A stretch of DNA of 64,000 nt from Lachnospiraceae bacterium (GCA_017527205.1 JAFXQK010000073.1:1-64000), one strand, 5' to 3'. Positions 1 to 8,389 are shown, numbered from the stretch's first letter. Notes: a model not told the origin generated them from the sequence alone. Numbers and translations are program-made.

Positions 1-1
1 A

Positions 2-259
2 GAAACATCCGGCGGACAACAGCAACGATGTGCCATCGCTAGGGCGCTAGCAGCTGACACTCCCCTTATTCTTGCGGATGAGCCTACGGGAGCGTTGGAT
101 AGAGACACCGGTATGAAGATTATGGAGTGTTTCCAAAGGCTTAACCGCGAGAGAAAAACCATACTTATCGTGACGCATGATCCATTAGTTGCGAAAAGCT
201 GCAACAGAATTGTCAAGATAGAGGACGGGATTGTTATGAATAATGGGAAAGGGGGATGA
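2..259 (+). CDS. ABC transporter ATP-binding protein (C-terminal part, cut by window start)
   Basis: This is the C-terminal 85 residues of an ABC ATPase of the MacB/LolD type that powers an FtsX-like permease. The signature motif SGGQQQR (residues 3-9 of the visible part), Walker B ILADEPTGALD and the H-loop histidine in VTHD are all present and intact. The Walker A end lies outside the window. The stop codon TGA overlaps an ATG at 256 (ATGA), and two FtsX-type permease genes follow, so the three form one operon. Such three-gene sets in Firmicutes usually export or sense peptides such as bacteriocins, but the substrate cannot be read here. Confidence 0.93.
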   Translation, partial: ETSGGQQQRCAIARALAADTPLILADEPTGALDRDTGMKIMECFQRLNRERKTILIVTHDPLVAKSCNRIVKIEDGIVMNNGKGG

Positions 260-338
260 TAAAAAACAGAATAAGAAAAGATGTAACCATTATCCAATGA
301 CGCTTGACATAAGGACTGAAAGACGAGGACAGGTAATA

Positions 339-1454
339 ATGAAAACGATAAAGTTCATACGGTCTTGCTTGAAATTACTGTTCAGGGGAAGAGATGACAT
401 TTTCCTGCTGGTTGGCATGTTTGTGTCTGTAATCGTATTCCTGAATGTGTCCGTATTTCTCTATCGAATGCGAACGGAAAATGAGGTATACGGCTTTTAC
501 AAAAATGAGATAAAGACATTTGCGATGGAACAGGGGGCAGGCGATGCAAAAATGCATGCAAAAAAGTTTCAGGCATTACTGAAAGGATTGACGGAAATAA
601 GTGCTGGAAATGTTACCTGTGTTTTTTCGGTTCCAAGACCTGACAGTTTGGAAAACCAGAAAATTACTTTGATTCTGAAAAAAAGCGAACCGATTCCATT
701 CATAAAAGGAAATGAATACATGAATACGAAGAATGGAGTATACATCGGGGAAGAATTGAGTGTTAGAACATTCAGAAAAGGAAATGTGGAATTCCTTAAA
801 CTTTTGGGAACGGAATTTCAGGTCATGGATGTCCTTCCGAACAAAATGTCAGGAGGAGTTGATGATTCGCTTTATGTCTTTTGGGACAACTTAGAGGAAA
901 CGGTCAGGGAGAAACTCATTTTACGAATAACTGACAACAGAATATTAAACGTTAGCTTGCAGTCTCAAAAAGCGTTGACGGATGCATACCATGAATATCA
1001 GAATTTGGCCGGAAGCCTTGGCTTTATGTTAAACGTAACGGACGCACGTAGTGGCGAAAGCGTAGAGAATGTCTGGTATAGGTACTATAATGCCGTGTTC
1101 CTAACGTGTGGATTGATTTTCAGTCTTCTTAGTTGTCTTGGAACTGGTTATTATTGGGTTAAAAATTCCAGACGAGACATTGCAATCATGCGGGCATGCG
1201 GTTTCGGATGGAGACATTTGGGCGCATGCCTGACGTGGAAGATAGCTGGCATGGGAGCTGTTGCGTTCCTTGTAGCTTCCTTTTTTGAAGCCGTGTACCT
1301 AATTTTGTTGGATGACATGCCTCCAAAAGCTGGATTTTTTCTTGTACTGTTTTGGACGGCATTAATGGTCACCCTTTTGGTTTGTGCGGAGACGGGAAGC
1401 ATGATGGTGCGGGCAAAAAAAATGTCTGTTGACGAAATGCTGAGGGATGAGTGA
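339..1454 (+). CDS. FtsX-like ABC transporter permease (first of two)
   Basis: About 371 residues from the ATG at 339, which has AGGACAGG just upstream; an in-frame ATG at 243 would overlap the ATPase gene and adds a hydrophilic, non-family leader. Topology is that of an FtsX/MacB permease: one N-terminal membrane segment (LLVGMFVSVIVFLNVSVFLY), a roughly 220-residue extracytoplasmic domain, then three C-terminal membrane segments, with SRRDIAIMRACGFGWRHL as the coupling region after the second helix. It should pair with the downstream permease and the upstream ATPase at the membrane. A 14-codon frame (256-300) sits between the ATPase stop and this start. Confidence 0.85.
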   Translation: MKTIKFIRSCLKLLFRGRDDIFLLVGMFVSVIVFLNVSVFLYRMRTENEVYGFYKNEIKTFAMEQGAGDAKMHAKKFQALLKGLTEISAGNVTCVFSVPRPDSLENQKITLILKKSEPIPFIKGNEYMNTKNGVYIGEELSVRTFRKGNVEFLKLLGTEFQVMDVLPNKMSGGVDDSLYVFWDNLEETVREKLILRITDNRILNVSLQSQKALTDAYHEYQNLAGSLGFMLNVTDARSGESVENVWYRYYNAVFLTCGLIFSLLSCLGTGYYWVKNSRRDIAIMRACGFGWRHLGACLTWKIAGMGAVAFLVASFFEAVYLILLDDMPPKAGFFLVLFWTALMVTLLVCAETGSMMVRAKKMSVDEMLRDE

Positions 1455-1455
1455 C

Positions 1456-2685
1456 ATGGAAAGATTAAGGATGGCATATGATCTAACGGTCATGCAAGGG
1501 AAAAAGACGATATTAAGGGTATTTATGACGGCAGCCGCCTTTTGTCTTATGTTTGCGGCAATCATGCTGCGAGAGGGAATAGGCATAGGGGAAAAAACTT
1601 GTAAAAGCATTCTAATTCGAGGTACGGAAGGATATGCAAACATTGTGGTAAGAGGAAGTGATGATGAAATAAGGCTTCTGCCTCAGTGGGCGTTAGAACT
1701 GCCTGAAGTAGGCGGAATTGGGAACATGGTTGACTACGGTAGCAGTTATCAGAACCTAGGGGAATTGAAGAGAATTCAGGCAGGGCACATAAAGGAGCAG
1801 GCCATTGCCTTGAACGGACAGCTTGAAATCAAGATTATCAGCCCTTCTCTCCTAGATTTATGCGATTTCAAACTGAAAGAAGGAACGGAATGGAAAAATT
1901 TGAAGCATGAAGTGGGAGTCAAATATCTTTATCTTGGTAGCGCGTTTGAGTCCGTAGCAGTAGGGACGAGATATTCCCAACCAGTGGGAGGGGACCTTGT
2001 TGTTGCTGGCGTCCTGAGCGATGGAATGAAATGGATCAGTTGCGACGTGGAAAGGCTCAGTCATATGTCGGCACTGGCGACTCTTGATTATGTTGAGGAT
2101 CTTACTTACGACATTTTCGTGGTATCAGACGAGTTATGTAGCAACCAATTTGTACTTTTTCCATCGGATGGTTATGACATCAATGACGCTATTACAGTAA
2201 TCAGGCAGGAGGCAGAAAGACGTGGCCTGTCTATATCAGCGGAACCTCTTTCCTCAATTTTTGAGGAAGGGAAAAAAGAAACTGTGAGACTGACTAAAGG
2301 AATGATATCCCTTTCCGTTATTTGTCTCATGGCGGGAATGCTTATTTCCGTTAGCTTTGTATTGATGGAAATGTTGGATTTTGCTAAAAGCGCAGGAATA
2401 CTTATGACTACGGGATTTTCATCTGGTTTTGTTAAAAATGTGTTTTTCATTAAGGAAGTTATGCTTACTCTGATTTCCTTAGCACTTTCACTTATACTAT
2501 CCGTGGCTTTTGCTAAGAATCTGTTTTATTCAGACGGCATGCAAACAATGTTCGATGAACTGTATCTGAGGCATGTAATCCCCTTTGGGTGTTTGCTTGC
2601 GGCGGCTGAAATGGCTGTCAGTTTTCTGACGGTGGGAGGTTTTCTGAGATCAAATCCACCGGTAAAACTTATTCGGATGAATTGA
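1456..2685 (+). CDS. FtsX-like ABC transporter permease (second of two)
   Basis: A 409-residue membrane protein. The ATG at 1456 lies 8 nt after GAGGG; an in-frame ATG at 1447 overlaps the preceding stop codon and is a less likely start. It has one N-terminal membrane segment (VFMTAAAFCLMFAAIMLR), a large extracytoplasmic domain, and three C-terminal segments beginning near LSVICLMAGMLISVSFVLM. It is only distantly similar to the first permease, so the transporter is probably a heterodimer. It ends the operon; a strong terminator follows at 2840-2886. Confidence 0.84.
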   Translation: MERLRMAYDLTVMQGKKTILRVFMTAAAFCLMFAAIMLREGIGIGEKTCKSILIRGTEGYANIVVRGSDDEIRLLPQWALELPEVGGIGNMVDYGSSYQNLGELKRIQAGHIKEQAIALNGQLEIKIISPSLLDLCDFKLKEGTEWKNLKHEVGVKYLYLGSAFESVAVGTRYSQPVGGDLVVAGVLSDGMKWISCDVERLSHMSALATLDYVEDLTYDIFVVSDELCSNQFVLFPSDGYDINDAITVIRQEAERRGLSISAEPLSSIFEEGKKETVRLTKGMISLSVICLMAGMLISVSFVLMEMLDFAKSAGILMTTGFSSGFVKNVFFIKEVMLTLISLALSLILSVAFAKNLFYSDGMQTMFDELYLRHVIPFGCLLAAAEMAVSFLTVGGFLRSNPPVKLIRMN

Positions 2686-2839
2686 TTTTAATACAAGTTA
2701 TTTGAAGAGGAAAAATGATGAATTTAAGTTAGGAAACATTAAAGATAAATGGGATGCTTTAAGCGAAATAGATTACTGTGAGTTTAATAAAAGAAATCTC
2801 AAATGTTATAATCCTAAGTGCAACCAATCCTGAAAGAAT

Positions 2840-2886
2840 AAAGCCTGTCGGCAGTGATGAATTTCATTCGCCCGACAGGCTTTTTG
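2840..2886 (+). terminator. Rho-independent terminator of ABC operon
   Basis: Perfect 11-bp stem AAGCCTGTCGG / CCGACAGGCTT around a loop of about 20 nt, followed by a T run. It lies 155 bp after the second permease. Nothing else is recognised in 2686-2959. Confidence 0.85.
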
Positions 2887-3013
2887 ATATAAAAAACTGA
2901 CATGAAACTATTGCGTGGCAATTTCGCCTACATTGAAGTTTTAGGCGGGGTGTGGTAAGATGAAAAATGGAATTGATGATTGGCCAATAAGTCAAAAAGA
3001 AGGGATGTGTGAT

Positions 3014-4477
3014 ATGACTGAAAAAGATAGAAAATACTATCTCAGCCTAATAGAGGAACTCCGGAAACTTCCGATGGAAACGGAGTGGGTGGAATTTAAG
3101 GTAGGTAATGATGCACCACCGGTAATCGGCGAATATATTTCCTCGTTGTCAAATTCAGCTGCATTGCATGAGCGTGAGAAAGCATATGTTCTTTATGGCG
3201 TGCATAACGATACGCATGAGATAGTAGGAACAGACTTCAAATACAGGGAAGCAAAAGTCGGAAATGAGGAGCTGGAAAACTGGCTTCTTACGCAGCTTAC
3301 ACCGCGTATAGATTTTAAGTTTGTGGAAGCGGATACGGGAAAAGGGCGTGTCGTAGTATTGGAGATACCCGCTGCCAAAATACAGCCGACGGCATTTAAG
3401 GGCATCGAGTATATCCGTGTTGGATCATACAGCAAAAAGCTGAAGGATTTTCCAGAAAAGGAAAGAAAACTATGGCGTTCTTTTGAGATAAGGCCGTTTG
3501 AAACTATGCCCGCAAAAGAAAATGTTGATTCCGGCGAAGTGACGGAATTGCTTGATACAGGTGCTTATTACACGCTTATGTCTTTGCCGGTGCCAAGCAC
3601 GAGAGACGGGATTATCCATGATTTCCAAGAATATGGTTTCATTAAACGAATGGATAACGGCAATTTTTCCATTACTAATATGGGAGCATTGCTTTTTGCA
3701 AAAGATATCAGGCAGTTTGACTATTTGGAGAATAAGCGAATCAGAGTGATCAAATATAAGGGAAATGGACGGACAAATGCAATCCGGGATCAGTTCTTCT
3801 ACAAGGGATATGCTGTCGTTTTTGATGATATCGTAAATTACGTTATGAGTATGCTGCCGCAGGGTGAGACAATAGAGACGGCGATGCGGCGGGAATTTAT
3901 CATGTTCCCGGAGAAGGCAGTGAGGGAGATGCTTGGCAATCTGATGATTCATCAGGATATGACAGCTCATGGTCAAAGCCTGATGGTAGAGATTTTTGAT
4001 GAGCGGATCGAAGCAACGAATCCGGGGAGTCTGTTGGTAGATACTGACCGTATCATTGATACAGCTCCACACGCAAGAAATGAGAAAATGGCTGATTTTC
4101 TGAGGCTGGTTCATATCTGTGAAGTGCGAGGAAGTGGATTTGATCGTATGGAAGAAGGCATGAGGGATTGGAAGATTCCGGCTCCTAAGGTCGAAACAGG
4201 GGAAGATTTCTGCCGTACAATGTTCTTTTGGCACGAATCCCTGAGCAAGTGGACAAAGGAGGAAAAGATCAGAACCTGTTATCTATATGTGTGTTATTGT
4301 TATGTGAATGGCGATGAAGTCTCCAATACCACGATTAGAGGTCGCTTTGGCATAGCTGAATCCAATAAGGCTATGGCATCAAGGATTATTAAGGACACGA
4401 TAGAGGCAGGCAAGATTAAATTGAAGGATCCGAATGCTGCAGTGAAGATGCGAAAATATGTTCCCTATTGGGCATGA
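3014..4477 (+). CDS. AlbA_2 / Schlafen-like ATP-binding putative regulator
   Basis: A protein of about 487 residues with the layout of the RecG-related 'ATP-binding putative transcriptional regulator' family: an N-terminal AlbA_2 (Schlafen AAA-like) domain with TEWVEFKVGN near residues 18-27 and AYVLYGVHNDTHEIVGTD, then a GHKL-type HATPase_c_4 domain (REMLGNLMIHQDMTAHG, ATNPGSLL, RGSGFDRMEEG) and a C-terminal winged-helix-like stretch. The family is often encoded on mobile elements; its target is unknown. The ATG at 3014 has GAAGGGA 9-10 nt upstream; an ATG at 2960 is an alternative that adds 18 residues. It stands alone on an accessory segment, which fits an element-borne regulator. Confidence 0.85.
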   Translation: MTEKDRKYYLSLIEELRKLPMETEWVEFKVGNDAPPVIGEYISSLSNSAALHEREKAYVLYGVHNDTHEIVGTDFKYREAKVGNEELENWLLTQLTPRIDFKFVEADTGKGRVVVLEIPAAKIQPTAFKGIEYIRVGSYSKKLKDFPEKERKLWRSFEIRPFETMPAKENVDSGEVTELLDTGAYYTLMSLPVPSTRDGIIHDFQEYGFIKRMDNGNFSITNMGALLFAKDIRQFDYLENKRIRVIKYKGNGRTNAIRDQFFYKGYAVVFDDIVNYVMSMLPQGETIETAMRREFIMFPEKAVREMLGNLMIHQDMTAHGQSLMVEIFDERIEATNPGSLLVDTDRIIDTAPHARNEKMADFLRLVHICEVRGSGFDRMEEGMRDWKIPAPKVETGEDFCRTMFFWHESLSKWTKEEKIRTCYLYVCYCYVNGDEVSNTTIRGRFGIAESNKAMASRIIKDTIEAGKIKLKDPNAAVKMRKYVPYWA

Positions 4478-4592
4478 TTTTTCGTTGACGGGTTGTTGAT
4501 TGTGATCAACGATTTAGTGAGGGAAAAGCGGAGAAACCCTTTATTTGCGGAATTTCAGACGAAAAAATTTCGTTGACGGGTCGTTGATTAGT
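4478..4592 (+). repeat. Pair of short direct repeats after the AlbA_2 gene
   Basis: Two copies of about 24 nt (core CGTTGACGGG then T/C then GTTGATT), at about 4480-4502 and 4568-4590, 88 bp apart. The first begins right after the stop codon. They could be protein-binding repeats or a small local duplication. Confidence 0.5.
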
Positions 4593-4763
4593 CAAAGCTC
4601 TTTTAAGCCAAGTTTCAGGGTGACACGCGTCGTATGAACCATTATGTGAACGAAGGGGTGCTAAATAGTGTCTGCTCTATAAGCCGCTCAAAATGCTAAA
4701 ATGCAAGGTTATGCAAGCAGCGCACCGACATAGCCGCCAATGTGAAACGCCCCTAAACAGTAA

Positions 4764-4970
4764 GTGCCGGGGAAGATAGACGCGAAGGCAGATCTGGAGA
4801 TATTTAACGGCCTTCTTGAAAACTCGATTCCCGAAAAACATTTCCCCGGCGCGCTTCAGGAAATATTTGATCAGGAATACGAGGAGTATTTCGACGGCAG
4901 GATCACGAGGGAGATGCTGATCGACAGGCTGGACAGCCGCGTTTGGCTGTACCTGCAGGAGCAACAATAA
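4764..4970 (+). pseudogene. Remnant of an extracellular solute-binding protein (C-terminus)
   Basis: The 60-odd translated residues (core LEIFNGLLENSIPEKHF, then YFDGRITREMLIDRLDSR, then VWLYLQEQ) resemble the C-terminal tail of Firmicutes ABC-sugar solute-binding lipoproteins, which typically end in a Y-F-x-G / AA-x-x-I-QSRV-x-x-YL pattern. No upstream domain, signal peptide or ribosome site is visible in any frame, so this is a degraded fragment. The rest of 4478-5099 contains no gene I can support. Confidence 0.5.
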
Positions 4971-5099
4971 AACTTCCGCATAACGATCGGATCTGACGGG
5001 CAACGGAGAATGAAAACCTGACTTGTTTTCCGACAGCGGTAGACTGTGGAAACAAGCTGAAAAGTGACAACATCGTAGCGATAAACGCGAACATAAAAA

Positions 5100-5133
5100 G
5101 GAGAGCCTTATATGTCAAGGCTCTCCATTTTTT
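5100..5133. terminator. Bidirectional terminator hairpin
   Basis: Perfect 10-bp stem GGAGAGCCTT / AAGGCTCTCC with a 7-nt loop, followed by ATTTTTT on the + strand. It lies just beyond the 3' end of the minus-strand Xre gene, with an A run on the other side, so it may serve both strands. Confidence 0.75.
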
Positions 5134-5165
5134 GTGCCACAAAATCCTCAAATTCGCTTTTTAAA

Positions 5166-6158
5166 TTATTTTCCGGCTGCGCTTCTGGCCATGATTTCAT
5201 CCTTAATGTTGCAGTACGTGGAATCCAGTTCGTCCTTAAAGTGCATTTCGTATAGATCCCTTAATCCGTCCCCGACGTCACCTTCCATGGCCTTGTGCTT
5301 TGCGTAATCGCTTATCTGGGAGGTTATGACGATGAATGAAGGGATTGCCACGTAATAAGTGATCATGAGCGAATTTCCCGGTATTTGAATGTCAGAGAAG
5401 CATCTTGCGCCCAGCTGTTCAAAGTATTTGTATTCGCAAAGGAATTTTGTTACAAGTTCTTCAGCCTCGGCGGAGGGCGGATTCAGAAGATCGTTTACGG
5501 CAAAGGTGAAGCCACAGGCTCCCTCGCCGGTTCCGCCGGGAAGGTACGCCGTGCCGACTGAAATGCCGGCGTCAATGACGGATCGAAGGAGAAGGGTGAT
5601 CTCAGAAGTCTTTTCTGCGTGTTTTAGCTTCATAGACAGGCTTTGAATGCCGGCAGCATACTTCTTTTCGATCTCGCGTTCTTTTGCTTCGTAATAAGCG
5701 TCTATGTTGCTCTTAAAGCTGCCTTTCCACAGGGAATAATCCCGAAGGGTTTCCTCAGAGACATTGGGGTCATCCACGGACATGGCCAGCCTTTTGTTTC
5801 GCCAAAGGTTCAGGTAGCTGATCAGGGTAATGATGTCCCTGTTGTCATCGCTAAAAACAAGGCTGGTGGTACCGTCACGCTTTTCCACGCGCATTCCCAA
5901 GGCATCCTCGAACTCGAACAGTACCTGCATTACGTCCTCCCAGGAGGCCACGTTTATGTCAGAGATCGCCGAAACGTCAACGCCCAGGGCAACGGCAAGT
6001 GCCTCGCGGATATCTGCCTTTGGCTCCATTTTCCCGCTTTCATACTGATTTATGCGAACGTCTGCCGTACTTGGCTTGAAACCAACCGCTTCTCCCAATT
6101 CCCTTTGTTTCATTCCCCTTAACAGTCTGTATTTTCTTAATTTTTCTCCCAAGGTCAT
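5166..6158 (-). CDS. Xre-family HTH transcriptional regulator
   Basis: A 330-residue protein with an N-terminal Cro/CI-type helix-turn-helix (residues 3-62: LGEKLRKYRLLRGMKQRELG ... RINQYESGKMEP) and a long C-terminal part of about 260 residues that I do not recognise. The start has a strong AAAGGGAGG upstream. It is divergent from the small gene/excisionase/integrase set at 6461-8033, across a region with several palindromes (6201-6309), the usual position for a repressor that controls an element's excision genes and itself. The long C-terminus could hold a sensor or oligomerisation domain. Confidence 0.82.
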   Translation of the reverse strand: MTLGEKLRKYRLLRGMKQRELGEAVGFKPSTADVRINQYESGKMEPKADIREALAVALGVDVSAISDINVASWEDVMQVLFEFEDALGMRVEKRDGTTSLVFSDDNRDIITLISYLNLWRNKRLAMSVDDPNVSEETLRDYSLWKGSFKSNIDAYYEAKEREIEKKYAAGIQSLSMKLKHAEKTSEITLLLRSVIDAGISVGTAYLPGGTGEGACGFTFAVNDLLNPPSAEAEELVTKFLCEYKYFEQLGARCFSDIQIPGNSLMITYYVAIPSFIVITSQISDYAKHKAMEGDVGDGLRDLYEMHFKDELDSTYCNIKDEIMARSAAGK

Positions 6159-6200
6159 GGAAATAAATCCTCCCTTTCTCTGTCTGTTTTTTCATTATAC

Positions 6201-6214
6201 TATGAAATTTCATA
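6201..6214. promoter_or_regulatory. Palindrome over the Xre gene promoter
   Basis: TATGAAATTTCATA is a perfect 14-bp palindrome lying next to a minus-strand TATAAT (+ strand ATTATA at 6194-6199). This is a likely autoregulatory operator for the Xre protein. Confidence 0.5.
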
Positions 6215-6233
6215 AAATGGAATACTTAAAATA

Positions 6234-6247
6234 AAATAAATTTATTT
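6234..6247. promoter_or_regulatory. Palindrome upstream of the element promoter
   Basis: AAATAAATTTATTT is a perfect 14-bp palindrome 7 bp upstream of the -35 at 6255. A further interrupted repeat, TTAAAT-6 nt-ATTTAA, lies downstream at 6292-6309. Both are candidate repressor sites, but AT-rich palindromes can arise by chance. Confidence 0.4.
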
Positions 6248-6254
6248 AATACGC

Positions 6255-6283
6255 TTGACAAAATTAAAACATTACAGTAGAAT
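6255..6283 (+). promoter_or_regulatory. Sigma-A promoter for the excision/integration genes
   Basis: TTGACA, 17-nt spacer, TAGAAT. It points to the small ORF, excisionase and integrase. An untranslated leader of about 170 nt would follow, containing a GGGAGG at 6335 with no start codon at normal spacing. Confidence 0.75.
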
Positions 6284-6460
6284 ACAAGTAGTTAAATAAA
6301 AACATTTAATCCAAGATAGGAAACTTAACTGAAAGGGAGGTATAGGAAGAGGTTTCAAGGCAACATACAGAACGGTTATTCAAATAACCCGGTGTTTCCC
6401 GACAAGTCGGACGTCATCGTGAAAGGCAAAAGGGCTGGCAGTGCGCCCGGAAAGGAGCAA

Positions 6461-6649
6461 ATGAAAGACAGAACAAGGCAGCGGATAAACCGCAGAATCA
6501 AGGAACAAATGCTTGACCTGAGAAATGAGTGCGGGGTGAATGATCCCACGCCCTATGAAGCGGTCAGGGAGATCGTGAACGAATTAAGAAAGAGAAGCGA
6601 AAGGGGGAAAAAGAAACATGGAACATGCACAGGTTTTGACAGAGTATAA
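6461..6649 (+). CDS. Small basic hypothetical protein upstream of excisionase
   Basis: 62 residues from the ATG at 6461 with AAGGAG 6 nt upstream; the frame is open further up, to a GTG at 6392 and beyond, but without a ribosome site. The sequence is very rich in Lys/Arg (MKDRTRQRINRRIKEQML start, RKRSERGKKKH near the end). I do not recognise a family. It overlaps the excisionase start by 32 bp. Position and charge suggest an accessory DNA-binding protein of the element. Confidence 0.55.
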   Translation: MKDRTRQRINRRIKEQMLDLRNECGVNDPTPYEAVREIVNELRKRSERGKKKHGTCTGFDRV

Positions 6650-6830
6650 CGACGTTCTTCTGCCGGAGGACTTACAGAAGATCTTAAAGACGGGGCGCAA
6701 CACCGTCTACAGCTATCTTGCGGCGGGCAAGATCCGTTCCATCAGGATCGGCGGGAAGTATCGGATCCCCAAGCTGTACCTGTTGGAGTTTATGTATCCG
6801 GACAGGAAGTTTGAGCAGGAAGGAGTGTAA
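6618..6830 (+). CDS. Excisionase-like HTH (MerR-type, HTH_17) protein
   Basis: 70 residues with a winged-HTH 'excisionase' fold: LLPEDLQKILKTGRNTVYSY followed by LAAGKIRSIRIGGKYRIPK. This pattern binds DNA next to tyrosine-recombinase genes and directs excision versus integration. AGGGGG lies upstream of the ATG. It stops 3 bp before the integrase start, in the same transcript. Confidence 0.85.
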   Translation: MEHAQVLTEYNDVLLPEDLQKILKTGRNTVYSYLAAGKIRSIRIGGKYRIPKLYLLEFMYPDRKFEQEGV

Positions 6831-6833
6831 GGA

Positions 6834-8033
6834 GTGGCAAGACCAAAGAAGGACGGAAGAAGGGCAACAGGCATACAGGCCAAGAAAGGCCGTCTGTTTG
6901 CCGTAACGACAAGGCGGGTTGTCAAGGAAGGCGTTAAGAAGTACGAAAGGGTATGGACGGCCTTGGGGCTTGAGGACACTCCTCAGAACATACAAAAGGC
7001 GAGGGAAGCCAGGGAAAGACTCCTGAACGATAGCGGGCAAGAGGACGTGGACAGAAACGTGCTTCTTTCCGACTATGTGGATCGTTTTCTCGAACGGAAG
7101 AAGCGAAGGGTTTCAAACACGACCTATTCCGCATACTTCTACAGGGGGCGACGGATCAAGGAAAGCTTTGAGGGAATGAAGCTTCGCAACATAGGCGTAA
7201 GGGACGTCGAGGCTTTCTTGGACGAACTGTTTGAAAGGGACGGAGCGCAGCCGCGAACCGTGAAAGACGTAAGGGTGCTGTTTGGAAGCATCATGGAACA
7301 GGCCGTCAGATCCGGGATCATTGCGTACAATCCGGTAAGGGAAGCGGAGATCAACAAGACGCTGGCTGCCCAGCATGCAAGGGAACGGAAGACGGACGAT
7401 GAGTTCTTCTCTTATGAGGAGGCGCAGTCGTTTCTGGAAAAAGCGAGGGATCACGCATTGTACGAACTCTTTTACCTTACCCTGTTCTTCGGACTCAGAA
7501 GGGAGGAGGTACTGGGGCTTCGCTGGTCAGCCGTGGATGTAAGGAACGGAACCATGAAAATTAATCACACGGTGACGAAGGGACTGACCGTCATGCGCGC
7601 CAACACGACCAAAACGGCGGCGAGTGAAAGACAGTATCCGCTGACAAAGGAGCAGATGGAAATGTTTGCAAGGCTACGGAAGAGGGAGGAAGGATACAGG
7701 AGACTGTTTGGCAAAGGTTATCAGGACAATGATTACGTGTTCAAGCATGAGGACGGTTCCCTTTATCATCCGGATTATCCGACCAAGGCCTTTGGCAAGC
7801 TGATCAAGAGGTGTCCGGAACTGCCGCAGGACATCACGTTTCATGGTCTGCGGAGCTCCTGCGTCTCCATTCTGGTACATCAGGGAATGGACGTAAAGAG
7901 CATTCAAAAGTGGGTGGGACACGCGGACGTCGACACGACGCTGAGAATCTACGCCAAGGTCAAGGACAAGGAATCGAAAAAGGAAGTGTCGGATGCCATG
8001 AACGGCATTATCACGCTTAAGGATTACAAGTAA
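6834..8033 (+). CDS. Tyrosine-type site-specific recombinase (integrase)
   Basis: 399 residues from a GTG start directly after AAGGAGTGTAAGGA. It has an N-terminal arm-binding domain (residues 1-60), a SAM-like core-binding domain (about 75-165), and a catalytic domain with the expected residues R222 (GLRREE), H337-x-x-R340 (HGLR), H363 (GHAD) and tyrosine nucleophile Y373. The set is complete, so it looks functional. It resembles integrases of Tn916-like and genomic-island elements. Its 3' end faces the 3' end of tRNA-Pro about 150 bp away, the geometry of an element integrated at that tRNA. Confidence 0.93.
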   Translation: MARPKKDGRRATGIQAKKGRLFAVTTRRVVKEGVKKYERVWTALGLEDTPQNIQKAREARERLLNDSGQEDVDRNVLLSDYVDRFLERKKRRVSNTTYSAYFYRGRRIKESFEGMKLRNIGVRDVEAFLDELFERDGAQPRTVKDVRVLFGSIMEQAVRSGIIAYNPVREAEINKTLAAQHARERKTDDEFFSYEEAQSFLEKARDHALYELFYLTLFFGLRREEVLGLRWSAVDVRNGTMKINHTVTKGLTVMRANTTKTAASERQYPLTKEQMEMFARLRKREEGYRRLFGKGYQDNDYVFKHEDGSLYHPDYPTKAFGKLIKRCPELPQDITFHGLRSSCVSILVHQGMDVKSIQKWVGHADVDTTLRIYAKVKDKESKKEVSDAMNGIITLKDYK

Positions 8034-8105
8034 CAATAAAACCGAATTTTCGGAGGGCATCGTTCAACTGGATTGGAGAGGGATTATTTGAAGGGTTTTT
8101 TCAAA

Positions 8106-8129
8106 ATTGTTAGAACTTTGTTAGAACTG
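8106..8129 (+). repeat. Tandem TTGTTAGAACT motif between integrase and tRNA-Pro
   Basis: TTGTTAGAACT occurs at about 8107 and again 11 bp on (8118), immediately repeated. It lies between the integrase stop and tRNA-Pro and could be an integrase arm-binding site. This is inference from position only. Confidence 0.35.
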
Positions 8130-8133
8130 GAGC

Positions 8134-8167
8134 CAAAAAATGAAAACGCCGCTTCCTCGGAAGCGGC
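8134..8167 (-). terminator. Terminator of tRNA-Pro
   Basis: Perfect 9-bp stem GCCGCTTCC / GGAAGCGGC with a 2-nt loop, followed on the minus strand by GTTTTCATTTTTT. It begins 12 bp beyond the tRNA 3' end. Confidence 0.8.
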
Positions 8168-8179
8168 ATATTTACTGAC

Positions 8180-8253
8180 TCGGCGCGACGTGATTCGAAC
8201 ACGCGACCTCTGCGTCCCGAACGCAGCGCTCTACCAAGCTGAGCCACGCGCCG
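8180..8253 (-). tRNA. tRNA-Pro (anticodon CGG)
   Basis: 74-nt cloverleaf on the minus strand: acceptor CGGCGCG paired to CGCGCCG, anticodon stem CTGCG / CGCAG with loop TTCGGGA (anticodon CGG), T-loop TTCGAAT. The 3' CCA is not encoded. Its 3' end faces the integrase, marking it as the probable attachment site. Confidence 0.95.
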
Positions 8254-8340
8254 CCTTGGTAACAGATAAATAATATATAAAAAAGTGTCAAATGTCAAGG
8301 GGAAAATGACAGAAAGTTGTAGGCGAATCAAGGCTTGCCA

Positions 8341-8349
8341 TGGTATAAT
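8341..8349 (+). promoter_or_regulatory. Extended -10 promoter of the cyclase gene
   Basis: TGG followed by TATAAT is an extended -10 element, 41 bp before the start at 8390. No good -35 is seen, as is common for this promoter type. Confidence 0.5.
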
Positions 8350-8389
8350 AATCAAAAATGGAAAGTGCTTTAGAAAGCGGAGGAAGCTT

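Noticed and set aside
4764-4970. Intact small gene encoding 68 residues
   Set aside because: It has no ribosome site or signal, and the residues resemble only the tail of a larger solute-binding protein.
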